From Arthrobacter antibioticus (GTDB lineage Bacteria > Actinomycetota > Actinomycetes > Actinomycetales > Micrococcaceae): a stretch of DNA of 64,000 bases. Below the pieces are notes generated by a model, which searched no databases, was not told where the DNA came from, and saw only the letters and a list, made by a program, of their open reading frames with translations. Numbering within the stretch: position 1 is the first letter of the stretch; each line of letters opens with the position of its first letter. The position numbers were made by a program, and so were the translations under genes. Of the stretch, positions 45,640-54,047 are shown piece after piece. The stretch spans positions 167,914 to 231,913 of the forward strand of contig NZ_JASISQ010000006.1 of NCBI RefSeq assembly GCF_030063205.1, read 5' to 3'.

Positions 45640-46451
45640 ACGCCATAGAGCTTGTCGGTGAGAAGCGAAACTCTTCCTCGTCGCTGCGCAAGGCCCTGCT
45701 CATCCTTTCAGTGGTGGCTGAACAACCGTCAGATCCAGAAGGGTTGGCTCTGAGCGACCTGGCCGAAATTACTGAGCTGAACAAAAGCACTGTTCTTCGG
45801 CTCACCGCACCGCTGATCGATGAGCACCTGATCGAACGGGACAGGGTCACGGGAAAGTTCCGCCTTGGCTTTGGCAGCCTCCGTCTAGGACAGTCCTATC
45901 TGGACTCTCTGGACCTGCGCAGTGCCGCCAACGAAGAGCTCCGTGCTCTGATGCGTAAGACCGCCAACACAGTCCATCTGGTGGTCCTATCCGGTCACGA
46001 TGTGGTCTATCTGGACAAAGTGGAGGATGAGGCGACCGTGCGCATGGCCTCCCGGGTGGGCGCCACCATGCCGGCCTATTGCACAGCCGTTGGCAAAGCG
46101 ATCATGGCCTATAGCCCGGAAGAAGTGGTGTCCTCCATCCTGTCAGTTCCGCTGGCTCCCATCACGTCCAAAACCATCACCAACCCCGGAGAGCTTCGGA
46201 TGGAGCTGGGCGCCGTCAAGCGTCGTGGCTATTCCATTGATGACCGCGAAAACGAGCCCGAGGTGCGCTGTGTCGCCGCCCCCATTTTCAACCACGACGA
46301 CGTGGTGGTCGCCGCTTTGAGCGTGTCATCCCTGACCTCGCGCATGACCCCCGCGAAAGTACGTGAGGTGGGGCCGATGGCAGCCGATGTGGGTTTGCGA
46401 ATCTCCGTCAAACTTGGCTCACGCCGGGCGGCCGCTCAACTGGCGAAATAG
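45636..46451 (+). CDS. IclR-family regulator of the chitobiose-type operon
   Basis: A 271-aa regulator. The N-terminal wHTH has LRKALLILSVVAEQ and LSDLAEITELNKSTVLRLTAPLIDEHLIER. The effector domain has MPAYCTAVGKAIMAYSPEEV and EPEVRCVAAPIFNHDDVVVAALSVS. GTG 45636 overlaps the GH20 stop by 4 bp, making it the last gene of the operon. The A/T-rich palindromes before the binding-protein gene are its likely sites. Confidence 0.93.
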   Translation: MNAIELVGEKRNSSSSLRKALLILSVVAEQPSDPEGLALSDLAEITELNKSTVLRLTAPLIDEHLIERDRVTGKFRLGFGSLRLGQSYLDSLDLRSAANEELRALMRKTANTVHLVVLSGHDVVYLDKVEDEATVRMASRVGATMPAYCTAVGKAIMAYSPEEVVSSILSVPLAPITSKTITNPGELRMELGAVKRRGYSIDDRENEPEVRCVAAPIFNHDDVVVAALSVSSLTSRMTPAKVREVGPMAADVGLRISVKLGSRRAAAQLAK

Positions 46452-46481
46452 ACCATGGCTGAACAATAGCCATTGACAGTG

Positions 46482-46519
46482 CGACGGCGGGCGCCCCCTT
46501 GAGGGAACGCCCGCCGTCG
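46482..46519. terminator. GC-rich hairpin between iclR and gntP
   Basis: Perfect arms CGACGGCGGGCG (46482-46493) and CGCCCGCCGTCG (46508-46519) enclose a 14-nt loop that can pair further. It sits between the convergent iclR and gntP genes. Neither side has a clean T tract (AAAAAA lies to the right), so it is a probable but non-canonical terminator. Confidence 0.6.
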
Positions 46520-46542
46520 TACTTAAAAAACCTCTGGAACGG

Positions 46543-47937
46543 CTAGACGAACTGCCAGATCAGCGCCGCCATGCCGAAGCCCACTACTGAGAGGACGGTT
46601 TCTAGCACGGTCCAGGTCTTGAGAGTGTCCTTGACTGACATGTTGAAGTACTTGGAAATGATCCAGAAACCGCCGTCGTTCACGTGGCTGGCGATCACTG
46701 AACCAGAAGCGATGGCCATCACCACCAAGGCCAACTGCGGTTGTGAATAACCAGCAGCCAGCACACTCGGTGCCAGGATCCCACCGGTGGTCACGATCGC
46801 AACAGTGGCCGAGCCTTGGGCGATGCGCAAACCGGAGGCAATGACAAATGCCGAGAGCAGCAGCGGCAGCCCAGCGGTGGCTAAGGAATCAGCGACGGCG
46901 TTACCCACTCCTGTTGCACCCAAAACCGCACCAAAGAATGCGCCAGCACCGACCACCAGCAGGATCATACCCACCGGCCGCAGGGACGTGGAGGTGAGTT
47001 CGGCCAATTCCTCGCGCGTCATTCCGCGACGAGTGCCCAACAACCACATGGCCAACAGCACGGCGATAGTCAAGGCGATGGCCGGGTTGCCCAAGAATTG
47101 CAAAACCGTACGCAAGCCGCCGTCGGCCAGGAAAATGTTTCCAAAGGTGCCGCCCAAGATCAAGATCATGGGCGTGCCGATCGCCAAAATGACGGTGCCA
47201 AGGGCGGGTTCACCCATGACCTTGGCAGCCTCAGACTCGGGGATGACATTGTCTGGCGGCACATTGACCAAGACCCGCTTGCCGATCCAGGTGCCCCAGA
47301 GAATACCGGAGGCGAACCAAGCAGGGATACCGCAGGCAAGGCCCATAATGATGATCCACCCCAAATCGACGTGGAACAGACCGGCAGCGGCGACCGGGCC
47401 GGGGTGTGGTGGCAGGAACGCGTGGGTGACGGAGAGTCCTGCCAGCAACGGCAAGGCATACAGGACCAGTGATTTTCCGCCACGGATGGCTGCCACATAG
47501 ACCAATGGGGCCAGCACAAAGATACCGATGTCGAAGAACACGGGGATCCCTAGCAGGAAGCCGGTGATGCCCATGGCTAAGGGTGTACCCTTTTCGCCGA
47601 ACAGTTTCACAAGCTTGCCCAGCAGTACTTCAGCTCCTCCTGAACGTTCCAAGATGGCGCCGAGCACGGTGCCCAGCCCAATGATCACGGTGATGTGACC
47701 GAGGATCCCGGCGAAACCCTTTTCAATCAGGGCTCCGGAGCTTTTGGTGGCGGAGCCGACAAGGTCTTCAACCGACACGCCTCCAGCGAGTGCTACCAGC
47801 ACACCCACCACCAGCAGGGCAATAAAAGGTTCAAGTTTGATCTTGATGATCAGGACCAGCAGGACGGCGATTCCCACACCGGCCAGGAGTAAGAGCCCGG
47901 CCGTATCATGGTGCAGCCAGGTAATGAAATCAGTCAT
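46543..47937 (-). CDS. GntP-family gluconate-type permease
   Basis: A 464-aa secondary transporter with about twelve to fourteen helices. Family marks are IKLEPFIALLVVGVLVALAGG, GFLLGIPVFFDIGIFVLAPLVY and THAFLPPHPGPVAAAGLFHVD, with SHVNDGGFWIISKYF near the C-terminus. GntP proteins carry gluconate, ketodeoxygluconate-like acids or D-serine. Here it belongs to the KDPG aldolase/deacylase/dehydratase operon, so I infer an aldonic acid such as N-acetylglucosaminate. ATG 47937 is chosen; the frame upstream runs through the aldolase gene antiparallel and is not coding. Confidence 0.9.
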   Translation of the reverse strand: MTDFITWLHHDTAGLLLLAGVGIAVLLVLIIKIKLEPFIALLVVGVLVALAGGVSVEDLVGSATKSSGALIEKGFAGILGHITVIIGLGTVLGAILERSGGAEVLLGKLVKLFGEKGTPLAMGITGFLLGIPVFFDIGIFVLAPLVYVAAIRGGKSLVLYALPLLAGLSVTHAFLPPHPGPVAAAGLFHVDLGWIIIMGLACGIPAWFASGILWGTWIGKRVLVNVPPDNVIPESEAAKVMGEPALGTVILAIGTPMILILGGTFGNIFLADGGLRTVLQFLGNPAIALTIAVLLAMWLLGTRRGMTREELAELTSTSLRPVGMILLVVGAGAFFGAVLGATGVGNAVADSLATAGLPLLLSAFVIASGLRIAQGSATVAIVTTGGILAPSVLAAGYSQPQLALVVMAIASGSVIASHVNDGGFWIISKYFNMSVKDTLKTWTVLETVLSVVGFGMAALIWQFV

Positions 47938-47965
47938 GAAACGACTTTCAAAAGAGGAGAGTTGG

Positions 47966-48598
47966 TTAGAGAATGCTGCTGAACGCTGCGGCGCGTGCGG
48001 TGATATCCGTCCACGTGCCTGCGGCGACAACGGCGGGCGGGACCACGGCGGTCCCGCAGCAGACCGCAAGTGCTCCGGCGTTGAGGAAGTCCTTGGCGTT
48101 GGCTGCATTGATCCCGCCGGAAGGCAACAGCTTGATACCTGGGTAGGGGCCCTGCAGATCCTTCAGGTAGGTCGGACCCATGGCACTTGCTGGGAATATC
48201 TTCACCACGGCGGAGCCTAGGTCAAGGGCCATGGCAACCTCGGTGGGCGTCAGTGCACCGAGGGCAAACGGGATCCCTGCAGCAACGGCCACGTGGGCCA
48301 CTTCCGGACGGATGCCCGGGGTCACCAGGAACTGGGCGCCGGAGTCGATGGCGGCCCTGGCCTGCTCTGCGGTCAGGACTGTTCCCACCCCGACAACGGC
48401 CCCGTGATCGGCCACGGTTTCTGCGGCGCGGGCCACGTGTTTGAGCAGGTTCGGGGTGGTGTAGGTCAGCTCGACGCCGCTGATGCCGCCAGCCACGAGG
48501 GCTCGGCATAGTTCGGCGGCGTCGGCGATCTCGGGTGCGCGGACCACCGCGATGGTGCGGTCTGCTTCGAGTCGGGCGATGAATTCAGTGTTGTTCAT
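47966..48598 (-). CDS. eda: KDPG/KHG aldolase
   Basis: A 210-aa class I aldolase splitting 2-keto-3-deoxy-6-phosphogluconate to pyruvate and glyceraldehyde-3-phosphate. The Schiff-base lysine is K133 in AVVKIFPAS; Arg20 (AVVRA) and Glu43 (GVELTYTT) match the active site, and LPSGGINAAN is the phosphate loop. The start overlaps the deacylase stop by 4 bp. With the KDG kinase across the divergent promoter it completes an Entner-Doudoroff-type lower arm. Confidence 0.94.
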   Translation of the reverse strand: MNNTEFIARLEADRTIAVVRAPEIADAAELCRALVAGGISGVELTYTTPNLLKHVARAAETVADHGAVVGVGTVLTAEQARAAIDSGAQFLVTPGIRPEVAHVAVAAGIPFALGALTPTEVAMALDLGSAVVKIFPASAMGPTYLKDLQGPYPGIKLLPSGGINAANAKDFLNAGALAVCCGTAVVPPAVVAAGTWTDITARAAAFSSIL

Positions 48599-50205
48599 GG
48601 GGTGGAGAGGGTCCCTTCTGTAGTGCGGCGCAACGCCCGGCCGGCGAGGGCACCCGTGGGTGCTCCTGCCTTGATGGCGGCGATGCCATTGACAAAGACG
48701 TAGTGGATACCTGCAGCGGCTTGGCGCGGGTTTTCAAAAGTGGCGGTGGCGTTGATGGTTTCGGCATCAAACAGGACAAGGTCGCCGGCGAAGCCCTCGC
48801 GGATCAGTCCTCGCTTGATGAGTTTCAGCCGCTCGGCAGGCCGTCCGGTGAGGTGGTGAACCATCGTCTCTAGGCTCAGTAGGCCCAGTTCCCGGCTATA
48901 GTGGCCGAGGAAACGTGGGAAAGTGCCCCATGCCCTAGGGTGGGGCTTAGCGCCAACAAGGATTCCGTCGCTACCACCGCAGTGGGTGCGGTGGACCATA
49001 ATGTCTTGAACGTTTTCTTCGTGTCCCACGTGTTGGAGGATGCCTGTGGCCATCGAATCGCGCAGCAGAATATCCACGAACGTTTCGAAGGGTTCCACTG
49101 CAGTTTCCAAGGCGATCTGCGCAATGGTCTTTCCCACGCAGGAGTCCAGTTCCGGGTTCTTCACGCCGGATATTTCCAGGGTGTCCCATTCTGCGACGAC
49201 GCCGTGACACCCGTCGGATCCATAAGTTTCCACGTTTTCGCGGATCTGTGCCACCGTCTCTGGATCGCGCAGGCGCGCCAGTGTTGCTTCGGTGCCTCCC
49301 GCCGAAGCCCAGCTAGGCAAGATGGCTGACAGCGTTGTGGCACCGGGCAAATACGGGTAGGTGTCCAAAGTGATATCCACCCCGTCCTCCAGCGCCCTGT
49401 CGATCAGCCCGAGTAGCTCCGGGGCACGGCCCTTGTTCGGGGCGAAGTTCATGGTGGCGTGGGAGAGGTGCAACGCACAGCCTGTGGCACGGCTGAGTTC
49501 GATCATTTCGTCGTACGCTTCCAGTGCGCCCTTGCCATAGGAGCGGTGGTGCGGTGCGTAAAAGCCGCCAAATTCTGCCACTGTGGCGCACAACTGTGCT
49601 AGTTCCTCGGTTGTGGCGTACATGCCCGGCGTATAGGTCAGCCCGGAGGACATCCCCACAGCGCCTTGCTCCATGGCCGTGCGAATGACGCTTCGCTGGG
49701 CCGCAACCTCCGCAGGGGTCGCTTCGCCGTCACCGAAGCCACGCACCATGGCCCGGACTGTGCCTTGCGGGATGAGGTAGGCGGCGTTCGTGGCGATACC
49801 TTCATCGAGCCGGTCGAGGTACTCCCCCACCGTGCGCCAGCTGAAGTCAAAGTCCTCGGGGTTGTCATTCCAGCCAGCGATCTTTTGCCGGACACCCGCC
49901 AGGGTGAGGTCATCGATGGGCGCGTACGACAGCCCGTCTTGGCCCAACAGCTCAGTGGTAACACCCTGACTGAGCTTGGCGTAGTGCTGGGGATTCACCA
50001 ACAGCTGCAAATCCGAATGCGCATGCATATCAATGAACCCCGGGCTCAGCACCAGTCCGCTGGCATCGAGGGCTCCCGGCTCCCCTGCGTACGTGCCAGG
50101 GGCGGCGATGTGCAGGATTGTGCCGTTTTCAAGGACGACGTCGGCACTGTAGCCGGGTGCGCCGCTGCCGTCCACAACGGTGGCATTGGCGATGATGGTC
50201 CGCAC
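48595..50205 (-). CDS. N-acyl-D-amino-acid deacylase family amidohydrolase
   Basis: A 536-aa amidohydrolase of the D-aminoacylase family. The N-terminal metal motif is GFIDMHAHSD (HxH at 61-63), followed by GLSYAPIDDLTL, GMSSGLTYTPGMYATTEEL, LHLSHATMNF and a C-terminal VHHLTGRPAERLKL. Such enzymes deacylate N-acyl-D-amino acids. In this operon, next to a PLP dehydratase and KDG/KDPG enzymes, N-acetyl-D-glucosaminate is the more economical substrate; both remain possible. GTG 50205 is preferred because GAGAG lies 7 nt upstream and the protein then starts MRTIIANATVVDG; GTG 50226 is the alternative. Confidence 0.9.
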   Translation of the reverse strand: MRTIIANATVVDGSGAPGYSADVVLENGTILHIAAPGTYAGEPGALDASGLVLSPGFIDMHAHSDLQLLVNPQHYAKLSQGVTTELLGQDGLSYAPIDDLTLAGVRQKIAGWNDNPEDFDFSWRTVGEYLDRLDEGIATNAAYLIPQGTVRAMVRGFGDGEATPAEVAAQRSVIRTAMEQGAVGMSSGLTYTPGMYATTEELAQLCATVAEFGGFYAPHHRSYGKGALEAYDEMIELSRATGCALHLSHATMNFAPNKGRAPELLGLIDRALEDGVDITLDTYPYLPGATTLSAILPSWASAGGTEATLARLRDPETVAQIRENVETYGSDGCHGVVAEWDTLEISGVKNPELDSCVGKTIAQIALETAVEPFETFVDILLRDSMATGILQHVGHEENVQDIMVHRTHCGGSDGILVGAKPHPRAWGTFPRFLGHYSRELGLLSLETMVHHLTGRPAERLKLIKRGLIREGFAGDLVLFDAETINATATFENPRQAAAGIHYVFVNGIAAIKAGAPTGALAGRALRRTTEGTLSTP

Positions 50206-50229
50206 GGTTCTGCTCTCTCGTGTCACGGT

Positions 50230-51591
50230 TTAGAAGAACGTGTGGATAAGATCCACAACGCGGTAGTCGGTGCCGGAGTTGGCGAGTACGGGGATGAGCG
50301 TCCACTTATCAAAGGCTGTGCAGGGGTGGGAGAGCCCGAGGCGAAGAACATCACCAATATTCACCGTTGTGGTGGCCGGATCGAACCGCAGGAAGCAATG
50401 CTGATCATTGACGGCACTGATGGACGCCCCGGCAAGCGCGCTGGCTTCCCCACCGAGCGAACGAGCCAAAAGCTGCGGTTCAGGCAACCCCTCGTCCACG
50501 GGCATGTCCCGTTTCCCTGCGTCAAGGATGGCAAGCCCTGGTTCCGGTCGGGAAACAACCCGAGCCCAGGCGTGCATGGCCGAGAGGAAAGGAGCCTGCC
50601 CAGAGGTCTCCTGGTCCGCACGGGAAAATGGTGAGATGCCCCGGTAGAAGCCGTCGTCGTGGACCATGTACGCTCCGCTGCGGATGATGACGTCAACCCG
50701 TTCAGGACCACTAGTGCTGGCCGTCACCGCACAGTCACCGAGTACGCTCACAACATCATCAAAGTAGGCGCTACCGCCAGCCGTCACGATCACATCTGCG
50801 CCAGCAGCGTACAGGTCTTGGGCAAGAAACTGCTCATGCAACTCTTTGATGTTCCCGAGGTAGCGACGGACAGCCGTGAGAGCATCAGCGTCAGCAGTAT
50901 GTGCCAAGGAGCCCTCATAACCGCCAACCCCCACCAAGCGCAGATGTGTGGCAGCGTTGACCGCTCGAGCAACTTCTAGCGCCTCAGCCACGGTACGCGC
51001 ACCCGTTCGGCCTCCGGCGGCACCTAGTTCCACAATGACATCCAGCAAGGGGACGGTACCGGAAACTCTCGTAAGCACCGTCTCCTGCAAGGCGACGGTT
51101 TCCATCGAGTCAACCCAGGAAACCACAGAGAAGTCTGGTCCTTGGGCCGCGGCCAACCAGGTGATGGCTTGCGGGTCGGTGAGGCTGTTGGCGACCATCA
51201 CCCGGCGCAGCCCGAAAGCGTGCCCCACGCGTAGCTGCGAGGCGTTGGCCAGCGTAATCCCCCAGGCGCCAGCGTCCAACTGCTCACGCCACAGCTGCGG
51301 AGCCATGGTGGTCTTGCCATGCGGGGCCAGCAACACCCCGTGTGCGGCGCACCAAGTGGCCATCTTCTCAGCGTTAGCATCCATGGCGTCGGCGTCCAGA
51401 GTCACCAAGGGTGTTTGGAAATTGCTCAGAGCCACGCCCGAGCCAACATACGCTCCGGCACTCATGCCGTGAGAAGAGGCTGGAAGGGCCTTGTGTTGCC
51501 AGCCAAGCTCCACGGTATCTAGGGCCTCCACTTTTGCGGAGTCGATGCCCGCCGTTGTAGCGCTACGGTTTGATGCTACGGAGTTGGACAT
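50230..51591 (-). CDS. DSD/alanine-racemase-fold PLP enzyme (D-serine or D-glucosaminate dehydratase-like)
   Basis: A 453-aa fold-III PLP enzyme. The cofactor lysine is K93 in LLAPHGKTTMAPQLW, the barrel ends with VDVIIRSGAYMVHDDGFY, and the C-terminal SHPCTAFDKW motif supplies the metal ligands seen in D-serine dehydratase and D-threonine aldolase. A 50-residue N-terminal arm precedes the barrel. ATG 51591 has AAAGGAAG upstream. Its operon and the divergent KDG kinase suggest it removes water and ammonia from D-glucosaminate to give 2-keto-3-deoxygluconate; D-serine-type activity is the alternative. RidA nearby fits the reactive imine product. Confidence 0.88.
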   Translation of the reverse strand: MSNSVASNRSATTAGIDSAKVEALDTVELGWQHKALPASSHGMSAGAYVGSGVALSNFQTPLVTLDADAMDANAEKMATWCAAHGVLLAPHGKTTMAPQLWREQLDAGAWGITLANASQLRVGHAFGLRRVMVANSLTDPQAITWLAAAQGPDFSVVSWVDSMETVALQETVLTRVSGTVPLLDVIVELGAAGGRTGARTVAEALEVARAVNAATHLRLVGVGGYEGSLAHTADADALTAVRRYLGNIKELHEQFLAQDLYAAGADVIVTAGGSAYFDDVVSVLGDCAVTASTSGPERVDVIIRSGAYMVHDDGFYRGISPFSRADQETSGQAPFLSAMHAWARVVSRPEPGLAILDAGKRDMPVDEGLPEPQLLARSLGGEASALAGASISAVNDQHCFLRFDPATTTVNIGDVLRLGLSHPCTAFDKWTLIPVLANSGTDYRVVDLIHTFF

Positions 51592-51626
51592 TGTTGCTTC
51601 CTTTCGTGGGCTCGGCACCTAGCCCC

Positions 51627-51678
51627 GTTGCGTATGTTGCAACGCTAGTTGCAAACTCACCAAGAACATGTCTAACAT
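51627..51678. promoter_or_regulatory. Divergent promoter with GTTGCAA operator repeats
   Basis: GTTGCG (51627-51632), the palindrome GTTGCAAC (51636-51643) and GTTGCAAAC (51648-51656) lie in the 249-bp spacer between the dehydratase operon and kdgK. TTGCAA at 51649-51654 is spaced 18 bp from TAACAT (51673-51678), a plausible plus-strand promoter for kdgK overlapping the last repeat. The IclR encoded in the kdgK operon is the obvious candidate ligand-responsive repressor. Confidence 0.5.
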
Positions 51679-51840
51679 GGTCTCTATTCACCCGTCAAGA
51701 CAGCAATTGCTCGGCACCGTAGATTCAACCCATGCGTGATAAACGGCTCTCGCAGCAGTCCCCGGCGATTGCCGGGACCAAAACGGACAGCCACAGAACT
51801 ACGAGCGCTCTAAGTCAGTGAGAGGAAGTGCAGAAGGCTC

Positions 51841-52869
51841 ATGCTTTCAGTTGTATGTATCGGGGAGACAATGGCCATGCTCACTCCAACTAACAATGTG
51901 CCCTTGTCAGAGGCCGCTGAGCTCCTCTACGGGGTGGGCGGCGCCGAGTCAAACGTGGCCATGGGCTTGGCTGCCATGGGGGTTGAAGCCCACTGGGTTG
52001 GCCGCGTTGGCCGCGACGGTTTTGGCACGCGTATCCTGAACGAGCTGGCAGCACATGGAGTTGGTGTAAACGGCGTAGAGGTCGACGACCTACTCCCCAC
52101 TGGCTTGTATGTCAAGGTCCCGGCTGTCCCGCCCGGACCAGAGCACACCTCCCAGGAGGGCACCGTATTGTATTACCGTCAGGGTTCCGCGGCCTCGGCA
52201 ATGAGCCCGGCCATGTTGACCAACCCAGCGATTTCCAATCTCGTCGAGTCAGCGGGACTCATCCACCTCAGCGGTATCACGGCGGCTCTGGCACCACAGT
52301 GTCAGGAGATGCTTTCGGCCGTTCTGAGCGCACCTCGCAATGACAGGCTCTTCTCCTTCGATGTCAACTGGCGCGAAGCTCTCTGGGCAAGTGCTGATAA
52401 GGCTGTTCTTGCTTTCTTAGCCAACAAGTCCGACGTCGTTTTGGTGGGCGCTGATGAGGCCCTGCTCGCTTTCGGTACCGATGACGAAGTCGAACTCCGC
52501 AAACTGCTACCGGAGCCCTCCGTGATTGTCCTCAAAAACGCCCACACGTCTGCTATAGCGCTTCTGCATGATGGCAACAGGGTTGAGGTACCCGCCCTTT
52601 CTGTTTCCGTGCTGGAACCCGTGGGTGCTGGCGATGCTTTCGCAGCGGGATACCTTAGTGGCATGCTCTTTGGTCTTGATCAGCGTTCTTCCCTTCGACG
52701 CGGGCACCTTAGTGCAGCCTGCACGCTCACCGTTCCTGGCGACCGGGGTCCACTTCCTGCGCAGGAAATACTCCAGCACATTCTGGCCTGTTCCGAGGCG
52801 GAATGGGCTGCAACCCATGTCTCTCCCGGCCGGATCGAATCCCCCACGCTGACGGGAAGTACACTGTGA
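51841..52869 (+). CDS. kdgK: 2-keto-3-deoxygluconate kinase, PfkB family
   Basis: A 342-aa ribokinase-fold kinase phosphorylating KDG to KDPG. It begins VVCIGETMAMLTP, with YGVGGAESNVAMGLAAMG (PfkB signature 1), FSFDVNWREALW (KDG kinase-like NxR motif) and LEPVGAGDAFAAGYLSG with catalytic D265. The Arg in DVNWRE is typical of KDG kinases over fructokinases. It overlaps the IclR gene by 4 bp and lies divergent from the dehydratase operon. Confidence 0.9.
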   Translation: MLSVVCIGETMAMLTPTNNVPLSEAAELLYGVGGAESNVAMGLAAMGVEAHWVGRVGRDGFGTRILNELAAHGVGVNGVEVDDLLPTGLYVKVPAVPPGPEHTSQEGTVLYYRQGSAASAMSPAMLTNPAISNLVESAGLIHLSGITAALAPQCQEMLSAVLSAPRNDRLFSFDVNWREALWASADKAVLAFLANKSDVVLVGADEALLAFGTDDEVELRKLLPEPSVIVLKNAHTSAIALLHDGNRVEVPALSVSVLEPVGAGDAFAAGYLSGMLFGLDQRSSLRRGHLSAACTLTVPGDRGPLPAQEILQHILACSEAEWAATHVSPGRIESPTLTGSTL

Positions 52870-53627
52870 GTCAGAGCTTGGTGCGCGCCCTTGATCTGCT
52901 GGCACAGCTGGCTGAGCAGCCTGCCACGTTGGACCAGCTCGCCAGCGCATCTGCAGTGCACAAAACAACCGTTATGCGCTTGTTGCACTGCCTGGAAGCG
53001 GAACATTTTCTAGTCCGTAACGCGGCTGGAGAGTTTCAATTGGGGCGTAAACTCTTTGAGCTTTCTTCCCGTGCGCTGGAGCAACGGAAGCTGCGTGAAG
53101 TGGCCCGCCCACATCTCACTAAACTGAATGATCTAACAGGGCATACCGTCCACCTTGCTGAGCTGGAAGGCGCCGAGGTGGTGTACACGGATAAGTACGA
53201 ATCACACCACCTGGTTCGCATGTATTCACGGATCGGGCTGACCGCAGCGCTCCACTCAGCGGCCGTCGCGAAAGTTATTCTCGCTGATATGTCCCGTTCC
53301 CGACAGGAACATATCACTGCGGGATTGGACTACGCCAAAATGACGGAGAACACCCTGACCTCGGCTGAGGAGTTACTGGCAGAGCTAGTTCTTGTACATG
53401 AGCAAGGCTGGGCGCACGACAAAAGCGAGCACGAGGCGTTTGTGCACTGCATAGCCGCTCCCATCAGGGATGCCAGCGGCAGGGTAGTAGGAGCTGCCTC
53501 ATTTTCGGTCCCTGTGGTCTTGTTGGACTATGAAGACTTGCTGAAATTATTGCCCGTTCTTATGAACGGAACAGAAGCCATCTCAAGGGATTTGGGCTGG
53601 ACCATCAACGAAAGGAACTCTCCATGA
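52866..53627 (+). CDS. IclR-family regulator of the KDG operon
   Basis: A 253-aa regulator with a wHTH SQSLVRALDLLAQLAEQPATLDQLASASAVHKTTVMRLLHCL and an effector domain containing ALHSAAVAKVILADMSRS and HEAFVHCIAAPIRDASGRVVGAASFSV. GTG 52866 overlaps the kdgK stop by 4 bp; an earlier in-frame ATG is inside kdgK. It belongs to the same class as KdgR, which responds to KDG or KDPG. The ATG of ridA overlaps its stop. Confidence 0.92.
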   Translation: MSQSLVRALDLLAQLAEQPATLDQLASASAVHKTTVMRLLHCLEAEHFLVRNAAGEFQLGRKLFELSSRALEQRKLREVARPHLTKLNDLTGHTVHLAELEGAEVVYTDKYESHHLVRMYSRIGLTAALHSAAVAKVILADMSRSRQEHITAGLDYAKMTENTLTSAEELLAELVLVHEQGWAHDKSEHEAFVHCIAAPIRDASGRVVGAASFSVPVVLLDYEDLLKLLPVLMNGTEAISRDLGWTINERNSP

Positions 53628-54028
53628 GTGAAAAGACCATTGTCCTTACTGAAAACGCGCCCGCACCGGCCCATGTTTTCTCGCAAGGGGTCAAGAAAGG
53701 AGGCCTCTTTCAGGTTTCCGGTCAGGGCCCTATGGATCCCGCTATCAACGAGTACGTTGGAGCCGGCGACGTCCGCGCCCAGACTCGCCGCACACTAGAA
53801 AACGTCAAGGCCATTTTGGAAGCAGGCGGTTGCTCGGTGGAGGACGTCATTATGTTCCGGATCTACCTGACCGCGCGCGCGGACTTCCCTGCCATGAACG
53901 AAGTCTACGGCGACTTCATTGGGAAAAATGTGCCCAGCGGCGCACTCCCAGCACGCACCACAGTGTTCGTTGATCTCCCGCACGAGGTCATGCTGGTGGA
54001 GATCGACGCACTGGCTGTCACGTCTTAG
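53624..54028 (+). CDS. ridA: RidA-family imine deaminase
   Basis: A 134-aa Rid (YjgF/YER057c/UK114) protein, usually a homotrimer. The catalytic Arg is R111 (LPARTTVFVDLP) and Glu126 (MLVEIDAL) matches the active site; VSGQGPMDP is the N-terminal block. Rid proteins hydrolyse the enamine/imine products of PLP dehydratases. Its place in the kdgK-iclR operon, divergent from the PLP dehydratase, fits that task. ATG overlaps the IclR stop by 4 bp; AAAGGAA precedes. Confidence 0.93.
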   Translation: MSEKTIVLTENAPAPAHVFSQGVKKGGLFQVSGQGPMDPAINEYVGAGDVRAQTRRTLENVKAILEAGGCSVEDVIMFRIYLTARADFPAMNEVYGDFIGKNVPSGALPARTTVFVDLPHEVMLVEIDALAVTS

Positions 54029-54047
54029 AGTGTGGGTAGCTCCAAGA

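Noticed and set aside
46482..46519. Canonical intrinsic terminator
   Set aside because: The stem is strong but lacks a T tract on either strand, so it is listed only as a probable terminator.
48595..51591. Dedicated N-acyl-D-amino-acid/D-serine utilisation operon as the primary reading
   Set aside because: Does not explain the KDG kinase, KDPG aldolase and GntP permease in the same divergent cluster; kept as an alternative rather than the main call.
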